Positions 52,095 through 62,346 of a stretch of DNA of 64,000 nucleotides are shown here, in pieces. A program made the position numbers and the translations under genes. Below the pieces are notes generated by a model, which did not search any database, was not told the origin of the DNA, and worked only from the letters and a program-made list of their open reading frames with translations. Origin of the DNA: Defluviimonas salinarum. GTDB taxonomy: Bacteria; Pseudomonadota; Alphaproteobacteria; Rhodobacterales; Rhodobacteraceae. Location: positions 1 through 64,000 of the forward strand of contig NZ_JAPDOG010000017.1 in NCBI RefSeq assembly GCF_026013545.1, in the 5' to 3' direction. The stretch's first letter is position 1; each line of letters begins with the position of its first letter.

Positions 52095-52856
52095 CTATCT
52101 TGCCACGACGACCCGCACGCCCCAGTCGCGGCACCGGGCCTCCAGGGTCTTCGGTAGCGGCTGATCCGTGAACACCGCATCGACCTCCGATATCGACGCG
52201 ATCCGCGCCGGTGCCGTGCGCCGGAACTTGGAATGGTCCGCCACCAGGAAAACCTTGCGCGACTGGCGCAGCAGGGTCTGGCTGACGCTGACCTCCTGGA
52301 TGTCGAAATCCAGCATGTCGCCGTCCTCATCCAGCGCGGAGCAGCCGATCACGGCAAGGTCAAACTTGAACTGGCTGACGGCCTCGGTGGTCAGCTTGCC
52401 GACGAGACCGCCATCGGCGCGGCGAAGCTGGCCACCGGTGACGATGATCTGGCAGTCGGGATTGCCGACAAGAATGGCCGGCACGTTCATGTTGTTGGTC
52501 ACCACCAGTAGGTTGCGGTGGCGGAGCAATTCATGCGCGACCGCTTCGGTGCTGGTCCCGATATTGAGAAACACGGATGCGTCCTCCGGAACCTCCACCG
52601 CGCAGGCCTTGGCGATGCGCAGCTTGGCTTCCTTGAAAAGGCCGCGCCGTTCTTCGTAGCCGATGTTCGTGACCCCGGACGGCAAGACCGCGCCGCCGTG
52701 GACACGTTCGAGCTTTCCCGCTTCCGCGAGATCGGTCAGGTCGCGCCTTATGGTCTGCAGCGTCACGTTGAAATGCTCGGCAAGCCCCTCGACGGTTACC
52801 TTCCCGTCGCGTCGTGCGATGTCGAGGATCTCGGAATGGCGAAAAGTCAGTGACAC
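52095..52856 (-). CDS. glpR: DeoR-family glycerol repressor GlpR
   Basis: A 253-residue DeoR-type regulator. The N-terminal winged helix-turn-helix is VEGLAEHFNVTLQTIRRDL with GKLERVHGGAV. The C-terminal sugar-phosphate-binding domain contains NIGTSTEAVA, VTNNMNVPAIL and VFLVADHSKF. It is divergent from glpD and should repress the glycerol operon until glycerol-3-phosphate binds. The GTG start at 52856 has GGGGGAACG upstream. Confidence 0.9.
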   Translation of the reverse strand: MSLTFRHSEILDIARRDGKVTVEGLAEHFNVTLQTIRRDLTDLAEAGKLERVHGGAVLPSGVTNIGYEERRGLFKEAKLRIAKACAVEVPEDASVFLNIGTSTEAVAHELLRHRNLLVVTNNMNVPAILVGNPDCQIIVTGGQLRRADGGLVGKLTTEAVSQFKFDLAVIGCSALDEDGDMLDFDIQEVSVSQTLLRQSRKVFLVADHSKFRRTAPARIASISEVDAVFTDQPLPKTLEARCRDWGVRVVVAR

Positions 52857-53082
52857 ACCGTTCCCCCTTTGCTCGGCTGGCGCGCCGGTCGCGAGCCCGC
52901 TTCGGGCCGAAGATACGGGAATCGGATTCGCCTGTCAAAAATGTTCGAATATGCGCGTCAACGCCTTGGTGTGCGCCTTCACCGCGCTTTTCCCCACGAG
53001 CATCTTGCCGATTACTGAGCCGATTCTTCGGATAAGATGCACGTAACGCACTGATATAGAAAAGAAAATAAACTTAAAACGC

Positions 53083-53108
53083 AAAACGAAAATATTATGT
53101 TTCGTTTT
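53083..53108. promoter_or_regulatory. Putative GlpR operator
   Basis: A perfect 9-base inverted repeat, AAAACGAAA (53083-53091) and TTTCGTTTT (53100-53108), around an 8-base AT centre. It is followed by a further ATTCGC half-site. TTCG-containing repeats are typical of GlpR/DeoR sites. The 304-base divergent region (52857-53160) is otherwise AT-rich from 53040 on and contains another TTCG site at 52945 (TGTTCGAATATGC). No clean -35/-10 pair was found. Confidence 0.55.
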
Positions 53109-53160
53109 CATTCGCTTTTGGGATAGAAGATGATCCATCCGAGTGCGGACTGCGGAGAGA

Positions 53161-54759
53161 ATGGTGGACGGCACCGAACAACAGGACATCCACGATCTGT
53201 TCGTCGTCGGCGGCGGCATCAACGGCTGTGGCATCGCCCGCGATGCGGCGGGGCGCGGATTGAAGGTGGTCCTCGCCGAGATGAATGACCTGGCGTCTGC
53301 CACCTCCAGCGCCTCGACCAAGCTCTTTCACGGCGGCCTGCGCTATCTCGAGTACTTCGAGATCCGCCTCGTGCGAGAGGCGCTGGTCGAACGCGAGGCG
53401 CTGCTCAGGGCGATGCCGCATATCAGCTGGCCAATGCGTTTCGTGCTGCCCTATTACGACGACATGCGCTTCGAGGGCGCGACACCCACATCGCGCATTC
53501 TCGGCATCGTCATGCCTTGGATGCGGGGACGCCGCCCCGCCTGGCTGATCCGTCTCGGCCTGTTCCTCTATGACAATCTCGGCGGGCGGAAGATCCTGCC
53601 GGGAACGCGCTCTCTTGATCTGGCCTCCGACCCCGCGGGCCGCCCGCTCAAGGACAAGTTCCGCAAGGCCTTCGAGTATTCCGACTGCTGGATCGAGGAT
53701 TCCCGCCTTGTCGTGCTGAACGCGCGCGATGCAGCGGCGCGTGGCGCGACGATCCTGACGCGCACCAAGGTCACGGCTGCTCGGCAGGTGCAGGGTGTCT
53801 GGGAAGTCACCGTCGCGGATGAGCAGGGCACCCGCAAGGTCCGGGCGCGGATGCTCGTCAATGCCGGCGGGCCGTGGGTCGGCGACATCATTCACGACAC
53901 GGTGGGGTTGCGCTCTGGCGAAGGCGTGCGACTGGTGCGCGGCAGCCATATCGTGACGAAACGGCTCTATGATCACGACAAGTGCTACTTCTTCCAGGGC
54001 GAGGACGGCCGGATCATCTTCGCGATCCCCTACGAGACCGATTTCACCCTGATCGGCACGACCGACGCGGAGCACCCCGATGCCTCGATCAAGCCGGTCT
54101 GCACGCCGGAGGAACAGGACTACCTCTGCGCCTTTGCGTCGAAATACTTCGAGAAGCCGGTGACGCGCTCCGACATCGTCTGGACCTACTCCGGCGTCCG
54201 GCCGCTTTACGACGACGGCGCCCAGTCAGCGACGGCGGCGACCAGGGACTATACGCTGAAGATCGACACCTCCGCCGGTGCGCCGGTGCTCAACGTCTTC
54301 GGCGGCAAGATCACCACCTACCGACGGCTCGCCGAGAGCGCGATGGACAAGATTGGCGCGGCTCTGGGCGTCGCGACGGCGGGCTGGACGGGGGGCGTGC
54401 CGTTGCCCGGGGGCGACTTCCCGGTCGGCGACGTGGCGCGGCTGATCGCGGAACTGAAGACCGCTTATCCGTTCCTGAGCGAGTTCTGGGCTCGCCGCCT
54501 CGTCCGCGCCTACGGGAGCGAGGCGCGGTCCGTGCTTGGTGACGCACAGTCGGCGGCCGACCTCGGCGAGGATTTCGGCGCGACGCTGAGCGAGCGCGAG
54601 GTCGTCTGGCTCATGGACAAGGAGTTCGCGCGCACCGCCGAGGACGTGGTCTGGCGGCGCTCGAAGCTTGGTCTTCGGCTGAGCGCCGAGCAGATCGCCG
54701 CGCTCGACACATGGATGGAGAAGGCTCGCCGCAACGCAACCTTTCACGCGGCCGAGTAG
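53161..54759 (+). CDS. glpD: Glycerol-3-phosphate dehydrogenase GlpD
   Basis: A 532-residue FAD-dependent, membrane-associated glycerol-3-phosphate dehydrogenase that feeds electrons to quinone and makes dihydroxyacetone phosphate. The FAD fold begins LFVVGGGINGCGIARDAAGRG. STKLFHGGLRYLEY is the family signature, and VNAGGPWVGD and YSGVRPLYDDG follow. ATG 53161 (with CGGAGAGA upstream) is taken as the start; the GTG at 53143 is too far up. It is the first gene of the glycerol operon and lies directly behind the GlpR operator. Confidence 0.94.
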   Translation: MVDGTEQQDIHDLFVVGGGINGCGIARDAAGRGLKVVLAEMNDLASATSSASTKLFHGGLRYLEYFEIRLVREALVEREALLRAMPHISWPMRFVLPYYDDMRFEGATPTSRILGIVMPWMRGRRPAWLIRLGLFLYDNLGGRKILPGTRSLDLASDPAGRPLKDKFRKAFEYSDCWIEDSRLVVLNARDAAARGATILTRTKVTAARQVQGVWEVTVADEQGTRKVRARMLVNAGGPWVGDIIHDTVGLRSGEGVRLVRGSHIVTKRLYDHDKCYFFQGEDGRIIFAIPYETDFTLIGTTDAEHPDASIKPVCTPEEQDYLCAFASKYFEKPVTRSDIVWTYSGVRPLYDDGAQSATAATRDYTLKIDTSAGAPVLNVFGGKITTYRRLAESAMDKIGAALGVATAGWTGGVPLPGGDFPVGDVARLIAELKTAYPFLSEFWARRLVRAYGSEARSVLGDAQSAADLGEDFGATLSEREVVWLMDKEFARTAEDVVWRRSKLGLRLSAEQIAALDTWMEKARRNATFHAAE

Positions 54760-54776
54760 GGGTTAGGGAGACAGCA

Positions 54777-55865
54777 ATGACACTGACGCTTGATGGGGTC
54801 ACCAAGGTCGTGAACGGCCAGACCCACATACACCCGACCACCCTGACCCTCCAGAACGGGACGATGAACGTTCTTCTCGGGCCGACCCTGTCGGGCAAGA
54901 CCTCGCTCATGCGGCTCATGGCCGGGCTCGACGTGCCGCAAAGCGGCCGCGTGCTGTGGAACGGGGAGGACGTGACCCGCCAGCGGGTGCAGGACCGCAA
55001 GGTGGCGATGGTCTACCAGCAATTCATCAACTACCCGTCGATGACAGTCTACGAGAACATCGCGAGCCCGATGCGGCTTTTGGGCAAGTCGAGGGACGAG
55101 ATCGACAGGGCGGTGCGCAAGTCGGCGGAGCTGATGAAGCTGACGCCGCTGCTCGACCGCAAGCCGCTGGAGCTTTCGGGCGGCCAGCAACAGCGCTGCG
55201 CGCTGGCGCGGGCGCTGGTGAAGAACGCGGGCCTCGTGCTCCTCGACGAACCGCTGGCCAACCTCGACTACAAGCTGCGCGAGGAACTGCGGGTGGAGAT
55301 CCCGAAGATCTTCGAGGAATCGGGCTCGATCTTCCTCTATGCGACAACCGAACCCGAGGAGGCGCTTCTGCTCGGCGGCAACACCGCGACGCTCTGGGAG
55401 GGCCGCGTGACGCAGTTCGGGCCTACGCCCGAGGTCTACCGCCAACCGGTCGACGCGACCACCGCGCGGGTCTTCTCGGATCCGCCGATGAACTTCATGC
55501 AAGTCTCGAAGACCGGCGGAAAGCTGATGTTCGGCGACGGCCAGTCCTCACCGCTGACGGGCAAGCTGCGCGATCTGGCCGACGGCCGCTATGTCGCGGG
55601 CTTCCGCCCGAACCATGTCGAGCTCGAAAAGCATACCGCCGACGCGATGGTCTTCACGGCAACGCTCGATGTCACCGAGATCACCGGGTCGGAGACCTAC
55701 GTCCATCTCGACCATAACGGCGTCCGCTGGGTTGGGCTCGTGCATGGGGTGCGCAACCTGCCGCTCGGCAAGGAGATCAAGGCCTATCTCGACCCGGCCC
55801 ATGTCTACATCTTCGGCGAGGACGGCGCGCTCGTCGTGCCCGCCGCCTACGCACTCGCGGCCTGA
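54777..55865 (+). CDS. glpS: Glycerol ABC transporter ATPase GlpS
   Basis: One of two ATPases of the glycerol importer, 362 residues with a C-terminal TOBE-like regulatory domain. Walker A is the unusual GPTLSGKT (35-42), the signature LSGGQQQR (133-140) is canonical, and Walker B LLDEP is intact. The switch position reads ATTEPEEA, with Thr191 where ATPases have His. Together with GlpT this makes an asymmetric pair. GlpSTPQV importers are known from Rhizobium leguminosarum. It starts 17 bases after glpD. Confidence 0.9.
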   Translation: MTLTLDGVTKVVNGQTHIHPTTLTLQNGTMNVLLGPTLSGKTSLMRLMAGLDVPQSGRVLWNGEDVTRQRVQDRKVAMVYQQFINYPSMTVYENIASPMRLLGKSRDEIDRAVRKSAELMKLTPLLDRKPLELSGGQQQRCALARALVKNAGLVLLDEPLANLDYKLREELRVEIPKIFEESGSIFLYATTEPEEALLLGGNTATLWEGRVTQFGPTPEVYRQPVDATTARVFSDPPMNFMQVSKTGGKLMFGDGQSSPLTGKLRDLADGRYVAGFRPNHVELEKHTADAMVFTATLDVTEITGSETYVHLDHNGVRWVGLVHGVRNLPLGKEIKAYLDPAHVYIFGEDGALVVPAAYALAA

Positions 55866-55877
55866 GGGGAGGCGACC

Positions 55878-56953
55878 ATGGCCAAGATCACGCTCGACAA
55901 CCTCGCGCATTCCTATCTTGCGAACCCGACATCGGAAGACGACTACGCGCTGAAGGAACTGAACCACGTCTGGAACGACGGCGAAGCCTATGCGCTCCTT
56001 GGCGCGTCCGGTTGCGGCAAGTCCACGCTGCTCAACATCATCTCGGGGCTCCTGAAACCCTCGCGCGGGCGCATCCTCTTCAACGATCAGGACGTGACGG
56101 ATGCGGCGACGGCGGAACGCAACATCGCGCAGGTGTTCCAGTTCCCGGTCGTCTACGACACGATGACCGTGCGCGACAACCTCGCCTTCCCGCTGCGCAA
56201 CCGCGGCCGCGACGAGGCCTATGTCGCCGAGCGTGTGCAGGAAATCGCCCGCATGATCGGCATGGAGGCCGAGCTCGATCGCAAGGCGCGCGGGCTCACG
56301 GCGGATGCCAAGCAGAAAATCTCGCTCGGCCGCGGCATGGTCCGCAAGGAGGTCAATGCGCTTCTCTTCGACGAGCCGCTGACGGTGATCGACCCGCACA
56401 TGAAGTGGGAGCTGCGCACCCAGCTCAAGTCGCTGCACCACGAGTTCGGCCACACGATGATCTATGTCACCCACGACCAGACCGAGGCGCTGACCTTCGC
56501 CGACAAGGTGGTGGTGATGTATGACGGCCGCGTCGTGCAGATCGGCACGCCGCAGGAGCTGTTCGAGACCCCGGCGCATACCTTCGTCGGCTATTTCATC
56601 GGCTCGCCCGGCATGAACGTGATCCCCGCGACAATCGAAGGCAACGTCGCCAACGTCAACGGCTCACGGGTGCCGCTGTCGCAGGCCTTCGGCAAGCTCG
56701 ATGGCAAGGTCGAGATCGGAGTCCGCCCGGAATACGCGACGCTCTCGGCCAGCGAGGGCCTGCCCGTCAAGGTGCGCCGCGTCGAGGACGTGGGCCGCCA
56801 CAAGATCATCCGGGCCGAGTTCTTCGGCAACGATATCAACATCATCGCCGATGAGGGCGCCGCGATCGGCGCGGACATGAACCGGGTCGTCTTCGACCCC
56901 GCCCATATCAACGTCTACGCCAATGACTGGCGCGTGGAAGGGGAGGCCGCGTG

Positions 56954-56954
<1 letters not shown>
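55878..56954 (+). CDS. glpT: Glycerol ABC transporter ATPase GlpT
   Basis: The second ATPase of the importer, 358 residues. Walker A GASGCGKST (42-50), Walker B LLFDEP (162-167) and the switch His199 (YVTHDQTEA) are canonical. The signature motif is degenerate: LTADAKQ (140-146) instead of LSGGQ. In a GlpS-GlpT dimer the GlpT Walker A would meet the good GlpS signature, while the GlpS Walker A would meet this degenerate one. So one site should be catalytic and the other degenerate. The symbol follows the glpSTPQV naming and does not mean the E. coli antiporter GlpT. Confidence 0.9.
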
Positions 56955-57825
<871 letters not shown>

Positions 57826-58677
57826 ATGGCCGACATGACGCTCAACCAGACCGCGCCGCGCGGCCTCGGCCTTCCCCGCGTGAACGGCCGGGCCGTCGTG
57901 ATGACGCTCTATCTCGTGTTCCTGCTGCTGCCGATCTACTGGCTGGTGAACATGAGCCTCAAGACGAACACGGAGATCCTGAACGTCTTCTCGCTCTGGC
58001 CGCGTAACCTTACCTTTGCGAACTACGCGAAGATCCTCACGGATTCGAGCTGGTACATGGGCTACGTCAACAGCCTGATCTATGTGGTGATGAACACCGC
58101 CATCTCGATCACGGTGGCGCTGCCGGCGGCCTACGCCTTCAGTCGCTACTCGTTCCTCGGCGACAAGCACCTGTTCTTTTGGCTGCTCACCAACCGCATG
58201 GCGCCGCCCGCCGTCTTCGCGCTGCCGTTCTTCCAGTTCTACTCGTCGGTCGGGCTCTTCGACACCCATATCGCGGTGGCGCTGGCGCACTGCCTCTTCA
58301 ATGTGCCGCTGGCGGTCTGGATCCTCGAAGGCTTCATGCGCGGCGTCCCGAAGGAGATCGACGAAACCGCCTATATCGACGGCTACAGCTTCGGGCGCTT
58401 CTTCATCCGCATCTTCACGCCGCTGATCGCCAGCGGGATCGGCGTCGCCGCCTTCTTCTGCTTCATGTTCTCCTGGGTCGAACTGCTCCTGAGCCGCACG
58501 CTGACCTCGGTGAACGCCAAGCCGATCGCCGCGACGATGACCCGCACGGTCTCGGCCTCGGGGCTCGACTGGGGGGTGCTGGCCGCGGCGGGCGTGCTGA
58601 CAATCGTTCCCGGCGCGCTCGTCATCTACTTCGTCCGCAACTACATCGCCAAGGGCTTCGCCCTCGGCCGCGTGTGA
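57826..58677 (+). CDS. glpQ: Glycerol ABC transporter permease GlpQ
   Basis: The second permease, 283 residues, MalG/UgpE type with six helices. The first helix is VVMTLYLVFLLLPIYWLVNM, and the EAA-loop region is GVPKEIDETAYIDGYSFGRF. It starts directly after the restored glpP stop and is complete, so the frameshift affects only its partner. Confidence 0.9.
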   Translation: MADMTLNQTAPRGLGLPRVNGRAVVMTLYLVFLLLPIYWLVNMSLKTNTEILNVFSLWPRNLTFANYAKILTDSSWYMGYVNSLIYVVMNTAISITVALPAAYAFSRYSFLGDKHLFFWLLTNRMAPPAVFALPFFQFYSSVGLFDTHIAVALAHCLFNVPLAVWILEGFMRGVPKEIDETAYIDGYSFGRFFIRIFTPLIASGIGVAAFFCFMFSWVELLLSRTLTSVNAKPIAATMTRTVSASGLDWGVLAAAGVLTIVPGALVIYFVRNYIAKGFALGRV

Positions 58678-58701
58678 TCCCGGGAAAGGGAGGAAAACCG
58701 C

Positions 58702-58974
58702 ATGAGCTGGATGGCTTGGACCGTACCGACCGCGATCTTCTTCGCCGTCATCGCCTGCCTTCTCGTCACCTTCACGATCCTCGCGATCAGATCTCCCGAG
58801 ACGCCGCGCGTCGGCGTGCTCCGGATCGAAACGACCCGTGGTGACCGCCTGTTCATCACGCTTCTGGGCTCGGCCTTCATCAACCTGGCCTGGCTCGGTC
58901 TTGTCAGTGCGCCGCAATGGGGCGCCCTGATCGTCTGCCTGATCTACGCCGCAGCGGTGTTCCGCTGGGTCTGA
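58702..58974 (+). CDS. DUF2160-like small membrane protein
   Basis: A 90-residue membrane protein with three helices (TAIFFAVIACLLVTFTILAI, LFITLLGSAFINLAWLGLV, ALIVCLIYAAAVF) that matches the DUF2160 type regularly found inside glpSTPQV operons. Its function is unknown; its position suggests a role in the importer. It starts 24 bases after glpQ with GGGAGGAAAACCGC upstream. Confidence 0.72.
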   Translation: MSWMAWTVPTAIFFAVIACLLVTFTILAIRSPETPRVGVLRIETTRGDRLFITLLGSAFINLAWLGLVSAPQWGALIVCLIYAAAVFRWV

Positions 58975-58997
58975 AAGGGCGCTGTCAAGGAGGTGGT

Positions 58998-59019
58998 CCG
59001 CCGGCGGGCAAACCGGCGG
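58998..59019 (+). promoter_or_regulatory. Intra-operon hairpin before glpV
   Basis: CCGCCGG (58998-59004) pairs with CCGGCGG (59013-59019) around an 8-base loop. Such stems often protect the upstream or downstream part of ABC operons and raise binding-protein expression. There is no T tract. Confidence 0.45.
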
Positions 59020-59024
59020 GCTGC

Positions 59025-59037
59025 TTGATAATATCAA
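59025..59037. promoter_or_regulatory. TTGATAATATCAA palindrome before glpV
   Basis: A perfect palindrome around a single central base, 20 bases before the glpV start. The half-sites (TTGAT/ATCAA) are those of FNR-type boxes but with 3 instead of 4 bases between them. It could instead overlap a -10 element (TGATAAT). Confidence 0.4.
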
Positions 59038-59056
59038 CGTTCTAAGGGAGGAACAC

Positions 59057-60775
59057 ATGAAATTGCCATTCAAGTCGACGACAGCGATGGGCATGGCGCT
59101 CGCGCTCCTGTCCGGTCCGGCCTTTGCCGGCATGGACGAGGCGAAGGCCTTCCTCGATGCCGAGATCGGCGACCTCTCGACGCTGAGCCGCGCGGAGCAG
59201 GAAGCCGAGATGCAGTGGCTCGTCGATGCCGCGGCGCCCTTCGCCGGCATGAGCATCAAGGTGGTGTCCGAGACGATCCCCACCCATGAATACGAATCCA
59301 AGGTTCTCGCTGCCGCCTTCACCGCGATCACCGGCATCCAGGTCACCCACGACCTGATCGGCGAGGGCGACGTCGTCGAGAAGCTGCAGACCCAGATGCA
59401 GTCGGGCGAGAACATCTACGACGCCTACGTCAACGACAGCGACCTGATCGGCACCCACTGGCGCTATCAGCAGGCACGCAGCCTGACGGACTGGATGGCG
59501 GGTGAAGGCGCCGACGTCACTTCTCCGACGCTCGACCTTGAAGATTTCATCGGGCTTCAGTTCACCACCGCGCCGGACGGCGAGCTTTACCAACTCCCCG
59601 ACCAGCAATTCGCCAATCTCTACTGGTTCCGGTACGACTGGTTCAACGACGCGAAGAACAAGGAGGACTTCAAGGCCGCATACGGCTACGACCTCGGTGT
59701 TCCGGTCAACTGGTCGGCCTACGAGGACATCGCCGAGTTCTTCACCGGCCGCGATCTCAGCCACATGGGCGTCGAGGGCGAGATCTACGGCAACATGGAT
59801 TACGGCAAGAAGGACCCGTCGCTCGGCTGGCGCTACACCGACGCCTGGATGTCGATGGCCGGTATGGGCGACAAGGGCGAGCCGAACGGCCTGCCCGTCG
59901 ACGAATGGGGTATCCGCGTGGACGAGAACTCGCGTCCCGTCGGGTCCTGCGTTGCGCGGGGCGGCGCCACCAATGACGCGGCGGCGGTCTATGCGGTCAC
60001 CAAGGCGATCGAGTGGCTACAGAAGTATACACCGCCGGCGGCGATGGGCATGACCTTCTCGGAGGCCGGCCCGATTCCAGCACAGGGCAACATCGCCCAG
60101 CAGATGTTCATGTACACCACCTTCGTGCCTTCGCTTGTCGAGGAGGGCATTCCGGTCATGAACGAAGATGGCACGCCGAAGTGGCGTCTGGCTCCGTCGC
60201 CGCATGGCGTCTACTGGTCGGAAGGCACGAAGATCGGCTACCAGGACGTCGGATCGTGGACCATTCTGAAGTCCACTCCGGACGACCGCGCCAAGGCGGC
60301 CTGGCTCTATGGACAGTTTGTCACCTCCAAGACCGTCGACGTGAAGAAGTCGCATGAGGGGCTGACCTTCATCCGAGAGTCCACGATCCAGCACCAGAGC
60401 TTCACCGACCGCGCGCCAAAGCTCGGCGGCCTGATCGAGTTCTACCGCTCGCCGGCCCGCGTGCAGTGGTCGCCGACCGGCACGAACGTGCCTGACTATC
60501 CGAAGCTGGCGCAGCTCTGGTGGCAGAACATCGGCGATGCGATGTCCGGCGCCAAGACCCCGCAGGGTGCCCTCGACGCGCTTTGCGAGGAGCAGGAGAA
60601 GGTGCTCGAGCGGCTCGAGCGTGCCGGCGTCCAGGGTGACATCGGTCCGAAGATGAACGAGCCGAAGGATCCGCAGGAATGGCTCGACGCGCCCGGCGCG
60701 CCGGTCGCCAAGATCGACGAGGATCCCACCCCGGAGACGATCGGCTATGATGAACTGATCGCCTCCTGGCAGTAA
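59057..60775 (+). CDS. glpV: Glycerol ABC transporter periplasmic binding protein GlpV
   Basis: The 572-residue periplasmic binding protein of the importer. A Sec signal (MALALLSGPAFA) precedes the mature start GMDEAKAF. The two-lobe body contains VSETIPTHEYESKVLAAAFT, typical of the large glycerol-binding proteins of this system, and a long C-terminal part (WLDAPGAPVAKIDEDPTPET). GGGAGGAAC precedes ATG 59057. It is followed by a strong hairpin and then glpK. Confidence 0.9.
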   Translation: MKLPFKSTTAMGMALALLSGPAFAGMDEAKAFLDAEIGDLSTLSRAEQEAEMQWLVDAAAPFAGMSIKVVSETIPTHEYESKVLAAAFTAITGIQVTHDLIGEGDVVEKLQTQMQSGENIYDAYVNDSDLIGTHWRYQQARSLTDWMAGEGADVTSPTLDLEDFIGLQFTTAPDGELYQLPDQQFANLYWFRYDWFNDAKNKEDFKAAYGYDLGVPVNWSAYEDIAEFFTGRDLSHMGVEGEIYGNMDYGKKDPSLGWRYTDAWMSMAGMGDKGEPNGLPVDEWGIRVDENSRPVGSCVARGGATNDAAAVYAVTKAIEWLQKYTPPAAMGMTFSEAGPIPAQGNIAQQMFMYTTFVPSLVEEGIPVMNEDGTPKWRLAPSPHGVYWSEGTKIGYQDVGSWTILKSTPDDRAKAAWLYGQFVTSKTVDVKKSHEGLTFIRESTIQHQSFTDRAPKLGGLIEFYRSPARVQWSPTGTNVPDYPKLAQLWWQNIGDAMSGAKTPQGALDALCEEQEKVLERLERAGVQGDIGPKMNEPKDPQEWLDAPGAPVAKIDEDPTPETIGYDELIASWQ

Positions 60776-60783
60776 CCTGCCCC

Positions 60784-60809
60784 TGGCCGGGGCTTTCGGG
60801 CCCCGGCCA
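60784..60809 (+). terminator. Hairpin after glpV
   Basis: A perfect 10-bp stem, TGGCCGGGGC (60784-60793) with GCCCCGGCCA (60800-60809), loop TTTCGG. There is no T tract, so it may give partial termination or protect the glpV message ahead of glpK. Confidence 0.6.
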
Positions 60810-60855
60810 TCCGGTCCTTCCAACCGGCCAGTTCACAAATTGACAGGGCGGCCCC

Positions 60856-62343
60856 ATGACCCATGTTCTCGCCATCGACCAGGGCACGACATCGAGCCGC
60901 GCCATCGTCTTCGACAGCACGATGCGCATCGTTGCGGCAGCCCAGGAAGAGTTCCCGCAGCATTTCCCGGCCAGCGGCTGGGTCGAGCATGACCCGGCGG
61001 ACCTCTGGTCGACGACCGCCGGAACCTGCCGCGCCGCCATCGAGCGGGCTGGGCTGAAGCCTTCCGACATTGCCGCCGTCGGCATCACCAACCAGCGCGA
61101 GACGACCCTTGTTTGGGACGCGAAGACCGGTCAGCCGGTTTACAACGCGATCGTCTGGCAGGACCGCCGGACGTCGGATTTCTGCAAGGAGCTGCGCGAC
61201 ACCGGCTTCGCCGAGACGATCACCGCGCGGACCGGGCTGCTGGCGGACCCGTATTTCTCCGGCACCAAGCTCAGATGGATTCTCGACCATGTCGACGGCG
61301 CGCGTGAGCGCGCGGCGCGGGGCGAGCTGAAGTTCGGTACCGTCGACTGCTTTCTGATCTGGAAGCTCACCGGCGGTGCGGTTCATGCCACCGATGCGAC
61401 CAACGCCGCGCGGACGATGCTCTACGACATCCACAAGGGCCGCTGGAGCCGCACCATCTGCGAGCGGTTCGGCATCCCGATGGCGATGCTGCCCGAGGTG
61501 CGCGACAGCGCGGCCGACTTCGGCCACACGCGCGCCGATCTTTTCGGTCGTGAATTGCCGATCCTCGGCGTGGCCGGCGACCAGCAGGCGGCGACGGTCG
61601 GACAGGCCTGCTTCGCACCCGGAATGATGAAATCGACCTACGGGACCGGGTGTTTCGCGCTTCTGAATACCGGCGCGACGCCGGTGGCCTCGAAGAACCG
61701 GCTGCTCACGACCATCGCCTACCAGCTCGACGGCAAGCCGACCTACGCGCTCGAAGGCTCGATCTTCATCGCCGGCGCGGTGGTGCAATGGCTGCGCGAC
61801 GGGCTGAAAATCATCCGCGCGGCCGCCGAGACCCAGCCCCTGGCAGAGCAGGCCGATCCGACCCAGGAGGTGATCCTCGTGCCGGCCTTCACCGGCCTCG
61901 GCGCGCCCTACTGGAACGCGGAAAGCCGCGGCGCGATCTTCGGGCTCTCACGCAATTCCGGACCGAACGAGCTTGCCCGCGCGGCGCTCGAAAGCGTCGG
62001 CTACCAGACCCGCGACCTTCTCGACGCGATGTATGCGGACTGGTCGCAGGACGGCGCCAGCAGCGTGCTGCGCGTCGATGGCGGGCTCAGCGCCTCGGAT
62101 TTCGCGATGCAGTTCCTGGCCGACATCATCGGGGCCCCGGTCGACCGGCCGCGCGTCCTCGAGACCACCGCGATGGGGGCGGCCTGGCTCGCCGGCCAGC
62201 GCGCCGGCCTCTATCCCGGGCGGGAGGAATTCGCCAAGGGCTGGGCGCTCGAGCGCCGCTTCGAACCCGCGATGGGCGACGCCACCCGCGCCGCCAAACA
62301 TGCCAACTGGAAACGCGCGGTGCAAAGCACCCTGGGGTATTGA
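60856..62343 (+). CDS. glpK: Glycerol kinase GlpK
   Basis: A FGGY-family kinase of 495 residues that phosphorylates glycerol to glycerol-3-phosphate, trapping it and making the GlpR inducer. Seen are [46 protein letters not shown] and [16 protein letters not shown] with DGGLSASDF. Its place at the end of the importer operon closes the pathway to GlpD. Confidence 0.94.
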   Translation: MTHVLAIDQGTTSSRAIVFDSTMRIVAAAQEEFPQHFPASGWVEHDPADLWSTTAGTCRAAIERAGLKPSDIAAVGITNQRETTLVWDAKTGQPVYNAIVWQDRRTSDFCKELRDTGFAETITARTGLLADPYFSGTKLRWILDHVDGARERAARGELKFGTVDCFLIWKLTGGAVHATDATNAARTMLYDIHKGRWSRTICERFGIPMAMLPEVRDSAADFGHTRADLFGRELPILGVAGDQQAATVGQACFAPGMMKSTYGTGCFALLNTGATPVASKNRLLTTIAYQLDGKPTYALEGSIFIAGAVVQWLRDGLKIIRAAAETQPLAEQADPTQEVILVPAFTGLGAPYWNAESRGAIFGLSRNSGPNELARAALESVGYQTRDLLDAMYADWSQDGASSVLRVDGGLSASDFAMQFLADIIGAPVDRPRVLETTAMGAAWLAGQRAGLYPGREEFAKGWALERRFEPAMGDATRAAKHANWKRAVQSTLGY

Positions 62344-62346
62344 CCG

